From the NCBI RefSeq assembly GCF_003865405.1, contig NZ_RQVQ01000029.1, forward strand, positions 1-35,683: 35,683 nucleotides of DNA, in the 5' to 3' direction. This document shows positions 31,732-35,683 of this stretch, in pieces. Source of the DNA: Paenimyroides tangerinum (GTDB lineage Bacteria; Bacteroidota; Bacteroidia; Flavobacteriales; Flavobacteriaceae). Position 1 is the stretch's first letter, and each line of letters begins with the position of its first letter. The notes below the pieces were generated by a model. It did not search any database, was not told where the DNA came from, and saw nothing but the letters and a program-made list of their open reading frames with translations. Both the position numbers and the translations under genes were made by a program.

Positions 31732-33990
31732 ATGGCTTTTGATATTGAAATGATTAAAAAAGTGTACGAAGATATGCCTGCTCGAGTTGATAAAGCTCGT
31801 GAATTGGTTGGTCGTCCGCTAACGCTTTCTGAAAAGATTTTATATGCTCATTTATGGGAAGGAATGCCTTCTCAAAAGTTTGAACGTTCAAAAGATTATG
31901 TTGATTTTGCTCCGGATCGTGTCGCTTGTCAGGATGCGACAGCTCAAATGGCTTTGTTACAGTTTATGCATGCTGGTAAAGAACAGTCGGCTGTTCCAAC
32001 TACGGTGCATTGCGATCACTTAATTCAAGCAAAAGTAGGAGCTGAGCAAGATTTGGCTGTTGCAAATTCACAATCAAAAGAAGTTTTTGATTTCTTATCA
32101 TCAGTAACAAACAAATATGGAATCGGTTTTTGGAAACCGGGTTCTGGAATCATTCATCAAATTCTTTTAGAAAATTATGCATTTCCTGGCGGATTGATGA
32201 TTGGAACCGATTCGCATACAGTAAATGCTGGAGGATTGGGAATGCTTGCAATTGGAGTTGGAGGTGCAGATGCTGTTGATGTGATGTCAGGAATGGCTTG
32301 GGAATTAAAATTCCCAAAGTTAATTGGAGTGAAATTAACAGGTAAATTAAACGGTTGGACAGCACCAAAAGATGTGATTCTTCGTGTTGCTGATATTCTA
32401 ACTGTAAAAGGTGGAACGGGTGCTATCGTTGAATATTTCGGCGAAGGAGCTTTGTCAATGTCTGCAACTGGTAAAGGAACCATTTGTAATATGGGAGCTG
32501 AAATTGGTGCCACAACTTCAACTTTTGGATATGACGATTCAATGCGAAGATATTTAAATGCAACTGGTCGTGCTGAGGTTGTAGTTGCTGCAGATAAAGT
32601 TGCTGATTATTTAACAGCCGATCCGGAAGTTTATACAAATCCAGAACAATATTTTGATGAGTTAATCGAAATCAATTTATCGGAATTGGAACCTTATATT
32701 AACGGTCCTTTCACTCCAGATCGCGGAACGCCTGTTTCTAAAATGAAGGAAGAAGCGGCTAAAAATGATTGGCCAATTAAAGTAGAATGGGGATTAATCG
32801 GTTCGTGTACCAACTCGTCTTACGAAGATATGTCACGTGCAGTTTCTATCGTTAATCAAGCAGTGGAATTAGGAATTACGCCTAAAGCCGAGTTTGGAAT
32901 TAATCCAGGTTCGGAACAAATTCGATTTACAATTGAACGCGATGGAATAATTGCAGCTTTTGAAAAAATGGGAACTAAAGTATTTACGAATGCTTGTGGT
33001 CCTTGTATCGGACAATGGGATAGAGCAGGAGCAGATAAACAAGAAAAAAATACCATCGTACATTCATTTAACAGAAACTTCTCAAAACGTGCCGATGGAA
33101 ATCCAAATACGCACGCCTTTGTAACTTCTCCCGAAATGGTTGCTGCTTTAGCAATTTCAGGTCGTTTAGATTTTAATCCGATTACAGATACGTTGATCAA
33201 TGACAATGGTGAAGAAGTAAAATTCAAACCGCCATTTGGTGATGAATTACCGAAAAAAGGTTTTGACGTTGATGATCCAGGTTTTCAAGCTCCGGCTGAA
33301 GATGGTTCAAAAATAGAAGTGATTGTTTCTCCTACATCGCAACGTTTACAATTGCTAGAACCTTTTAAGCCGTGGGATGGTAAAAATATTACTGGAGCAA
33401 AATTGTTAATCAAAGCATTTGGAAAATGTACTACCGATCACATTTCTATGGCTGGTCCTTGGTTGCGTTTCCGCGGACATTTAGATAATATTTCGAATAA
33501 TATGTTAATTGGTGCTGAAAATGCATTCAATCATAAAACCAATTGGGTTAAGAATGAATTAACCGGCGAATACGGTGAAGTTCCAGCTGTGCAACGTGCT
33601 TACAAAGCAGCAGGTGTTCCAACTATTGTGGTTGGTGACCAGAATTACGGTGAAGGTTCTTCTCGTGAACACGCCGCAATGGAACCTCGTCATTTGGGAG
33701 TGAAAGCGGTTTTAGTTAAATCGTTTGCTCGTATTCACGAAACGAATTTAAAGAAACAAGGAATGCTTGCGTTGACCTTTGCTAACGAAGCAGATTATGA
33801 TAAGATTCAAGAAGATGATACGATTAATTTCTTGGATTTAGTTGAGTTTGCACCAGCTAAACCTTTGACTTTGGAGTTTGTTCATAGTGATGGTTCAAAA
33901 GATATTATTTTAGCAAATCATACATATAACGACCAACAGATTGAATGGTTTAAAGCAGGTTCAGCTTTAAACTTGATTGCTGCAGGTTAA
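31732..33990 (+). CDS. acnA: Aconitate hydratase
   Basis: 752 residues from the ATG at 31732 ([16 protein letters not shown]); an in-frame TTG at 31690 gives a Lys/Asn-rich extension foreign to the family and was rejected. The [4Fe-4S] ligands are Cys359 ([14 protein letters not shown]), Cys422 and Cys425 (NACGPCIGQ). Other motifs are [38 protein letters not shown], and in the swivelling C-terminal domain [20 protein letters not shown]. It converts citrate to isocitrate in the TCA cycle. This is the mitochondrial-like aconitase type common in Bacteroidota. It is monocistronic with a strong terminator; a 41-bp piece of its 5' end is duplicated 0.9 kb upstream. Confidence 0.96.
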   Translation: MAFDIEMIKKVYEDMPARVDKARELVGRPLTLSEKILYAHLWEGMPSQKFERSKDYVDFAPDRVACQDATAQMALLQFMHAGKEQSAVPTTVHCDHLIQAKVGAEQDLAVANSQSKEVFDFLSSVTNKYGIGFWKPGSGIIHQILLENYAFPGGLMIGTDSHTVNAGGLGMLAIGVGGADAVDVMSGMAWELKFPKLIGVKLTGKLNGWTAPKDVILRVADILTVKGGTGAIVEYFGEGALSMSATGKGTICNMGAEIGATTSTFGYDDSMRRYLNATGRAEVVVAADKVADYLTADPEVYTNPEQYFDELIEINLSELEPYINGPFTPDRGTPVSKMKEEAAKNDWPIKVEWGLIGSCTNSSYEDMSRAVSIVNQAVELGITPKAEFGINPGSEQIRFTIERDGIIAAFEKMGTKVFTNACGPCIGQWDRAGADKQEKNTIVHSFNRNFSKRADGNPNTHAFVTSPEMVAALAISGRLDFNPITDTLINDNGEEVKFKPPFGDELPKKGFDVDDPGFQAPAEDGSKIEVIVSPTSQRLQLLEPFKPWDGKNITGAKLLIKAFGKCTTDHISMAGPWLRFRGHLDNISNNMLIGAENAFNHKTNWVKNELTGEYGEVPAVQRAYKAAGVPTIVVGDQNYGEGSSREHAAMEPRHLGVKAVLVKSFARIHETNLKKQGMLALTFANEADYDKIQEDDTINFLDLVEFAPAKPLTLEFVHSDGSKDIILANHTYNDQQIEWFKAGSALNLIAAG

Positions 33991-34013
33991 TAAAATTTTT
34001 ATATTTATAAAGT

Positions 34014-34046
34014 AAAGCCAATCGTTTTTTGATTGGCTTTTTTGAT
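34014..34046. terminator. Terminator between acnA and the T9SS gene
   Basis: Perfect 10-bp stem AAAGCCAATC / GATTGGCTTT with loop GTTTTTT and T-run TTTT, serving acnA on plus. It may also serve the convergent minus-strand gene ending at 34052. Confidence 0.85.
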
Positions 34047-34051
34047 TTTTG

Positions 34052-35683
34052 CTATTTCTTCACAATTCGAAAAGTTTGTTTTTGATTTCCGTTTGATAAG
34101 GTTAACAAATAAACTCCTACACTTATTGATTCTGTATTTACAGAAACGATTTCTTCATTATTAAACGATTGCTGTAAAACTTTTTGCCCAAGAATATTAT
34201 GCATTTCAAGTTTTGTAAAACTTTGTAATTCACCTGTAATATGCAACACATCAGTAGTTGGATTTGGATAAATAGAAATATTCTTTTTATCAAACGTATC
34301 TGAACTTAATAAATCTGTTGTAAAACGCGTATAAATAGTTCCTCCGTAAGTATTTGCTCCAACTTCATCTGGATTTAATGGACTTCCTTGTGTAATAAAA
34401 TTATTAGCATTACTGTTTTTACTAGTTTTCTCTATCGAATAATATCCATCAGTTGTTGGGAAAAGCGAGCGAGGTTCGTCTTTACCATCAAAACCGAAAT
34501 AAGTTGTATATAGAACCGTTGAGCCATCTTTAGATAACAACAAATGATATCCATCTGAATGTGAAAAATTAAACGAAGTTGCTGGATTTCTTGCTATTTG
34601 ATAAGCATCTGCTGTAGAAACTCCAGTAAAGCTTTCTGTTTGACCCGTTAGCCAAATATTTCCGTCTGTGTTGATGGTAACTTTATCATAGTATGCCGAA
34701 AATATATTATTAGAAGTATAGGTTCTCCAAAGTTTACTTGTTCCATCTGCACTAAAACGGTCTAACATTTTTTTAGTTACATTAATTCCAGGATCTGTGA
34801 TAAATGCATTTGGTGTTGCCGAATTTACAAAACCACCGCTTGTATTATTATAGGCTGAAATAACATAAATCTCGTTTGCCGAAGTTTCTAATCGAGGTAG
34901 TGAACTTCTTTGCTCATTTACATAAGTTCCCCAAGCTCTAGTTCCATCGAAATTGAATTTATTCATAAATATATTAGTAGAAAACATACCATCATTAGAA
35001 GATAAGTTTGGGTTTGCTTGGTAAGTTCCAGGCGTACTAAAATACGTAGGATTAAAATCTTCTGTTAATGGTGTGTTTGGCATAACAGAAACATCTCCAA
35101 GTAGAATAATTCCATCATTTACCGCTTTTATGTCGACTATTATCGTAAAATAAGCACCGAAAAAAGTTCCCCAAAAAAATTGACCTTGACTGTTTAATTT
35201 GGTTAAAGTTGATGTATATCCTGTGAAAGGAATTTCGTCATATTCTTTGGCTTCCGCTTGAAAAGGTGAATTTTCAAAACTCAACTCTTTATCTCTATAG
35301 CTAATAAAATATACATTATCTTGAGGGTCAGTTGTGATTTTTGTATATTCTTGAGGAGTAGGTTCTATTGAATCACTATAAGTACACCATAAGAGTTCAC
35401 CAGTTAACGCAAAACAAGCCACAAAACCACTGCTGTTAAGTAAATCATTGGCTTCATAAGTTGTACGATAAACACCTTCGGTAGTGAAATTACTACTTTG
35501 GGTAGTATTACCAACAATAAATATTTTATCAACGCCGTTAAAATGGATATCCGAAATTCGTGTATTTGCACTAGTACCTAATCCTCCTAATAAACTTACG
35601 TTACATTCGGGCAAAGTAAGTTTTTGAATACTGTTTGGGGTAGTTGGGTCTAAATAATACATGACATCGTCATGGATAAAATG
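34052..35683 (-). CDS. T9SS-exported protein with C-terminal sorting domain (5' end outside window)
   Basis: The frame is open to the right edge (HFIHDDVMYYLDP at the boundary), so the true start lies beyond the window and at least 543 residues are visible. The body contains repeated blades such as FNGVDKIFIVGNTTQSSNF, TKITTDPQDNVYFISYRDK, VTINTDGNIWLTGQTESFTG and TVLYTTYFGFDGKDEPRSLF, resembling SBBP-type beta-propeller repeats. The last 75 residues are a type A por secretion (T9SS) C-terminal domain: ISIYPNPTTDVLHITG, LEMHNILGQKVLQQ, SVGVYLLTLSNGNQKQTFRIVKK. It should be secreted through the outer membrane or anchored at the surface. Function of the propeller is unknown. Confidence 0.88.
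   Translation of the reverse strand, partial: HFIHDDVMYYLDPTTPNSIQKLTLPECNVSLLGGLGTSANTRISDIHFNGVDKIFIVGNTTQSSNFTTEGVYRTTYEANDLLNSSGFVACFALTGELLWCTYSDSIEPTPQEYTKITTDPQDNVYFISYRDKELSFENSPFQAEAKEYDEIPFTGYTSTLTKLNSQGQFFWGTFFGAYFTIIVDIKAVNDGIILLGDVSVMPNTPLTEDFNPTYFSTPGTYQANPNLSSNDGMFSTNIFMNKFNFDGTRAWGTYVNEQRSSLPRLETSANEIYVISAYNNTSGGFVNSATPNAFITDPGINVTKKMLDRFSADGTSKLWRTYTSNNIFSAYYDKVTINTDGNIWLTGQTESFTGVSTADAYQIARNPATSFNFSHSDGYHLLLSKDGSTVLYTTYFGFDGKDEPRSLFPTTDGYYSIEKTSKNSNANNFITQGSPLNPDEVGANTYGGTIYTRFTTDLLSSDTFDKKNISIYPNPTTDVLHITGELQSFTKLEMHNILGQKVLQQSFNNEEIVSVNTESISVGVYLLTLSNGNQKQTFRIVKK

Overview
The window is chromosomal DNA of an AT-rich Bacteroidota, most likely a member of Flavobacteriaceae (Flavobacterium, Myroides or a close relative). 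This rests on several sequence features: a type IX secretion C-terminal sorting domain; many short lipoproteins; DUF4369-like/TlpA architecture; a 750-residue-class aconitase; MenD (menaquinone respiration); starts without Shine-Dalgarno sequences; and promoters of the Bacteroidota type TTTG-N19-TAnnTTTG. The clearest such promoter lies in front of the only tRNA, tRNA-Val(TAC), at 10782-10856.

Positions 1-5700 look like an accessory region. Short genes of unknown function (a 5'-truncated coiled-coil membrane protein, a secreted 136-aa protein, a three-helix membrane protein, a DUF3781 protein) are separated by recurring intergenic motifs (a TTTCGTCTTGCCC hairpin and AACGTTAGC). Two near-identical terminators recur. 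A MazF/PemK-like toxin gene sits behind an unrecognised partner gene with its own promoter. At 3878-3899 there is a copy of a tmRNA/tRNA 3' end followed by its terminator, without the rest of the RNA gene, which is the usual footprint of an integrative element. An IS orfA-like remnant follows.

Positions 5800-14820 are mostly ordinary chromosome: a cell-wall amidase, a lipoprotein, an AraC-type regulator, ExbB/ExbD, FolC, tRNA-Val, an overlapping PAP2 phosphatase-EptA pair predicted to remodel lipid A, and dihydrolipoyl dehydrogenase.

Positions 14900-25720 are mainly minus-strand. A truncated copy of a serine-hydrolase gene stands in inverted orientation to the full-length gene 6 kb away. Between them lie a fatty acid desaturase, a DUF4197 lipoprotein, MenD and a glutathione peroxidase. 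Beyond the full copy are a run of small envelope genes, a remnant that looks like a B12-binding radical SAM protein with its middle deleted, and an ABC exporter pair whose permease is fused to a periplasmic TlpA-like thioredoxin domain.

Positions 25970-35683 hold a LamG lipoprotein, a tandem universal stress protein and MnmE. These are followed by a decayed patch: an IS30 transposase remnant, a secreted-protein gene frameshifted in an A9 tract, a GC-rich palindromic element, five tandem 22-bp repeats, a duplicated fragment of the aconitase gene start and two small unknown genes. The window ends with intact aconitase and the 3' part of a T9SS-exported protein running off the right edge.

No complete, clearly new multi-gene system is evident. 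The best candidates for novelty are the permease-TlpA fusion, the unassigned partner of the MazF-like toxin, and the recurring intergenic elements around orphan genes.
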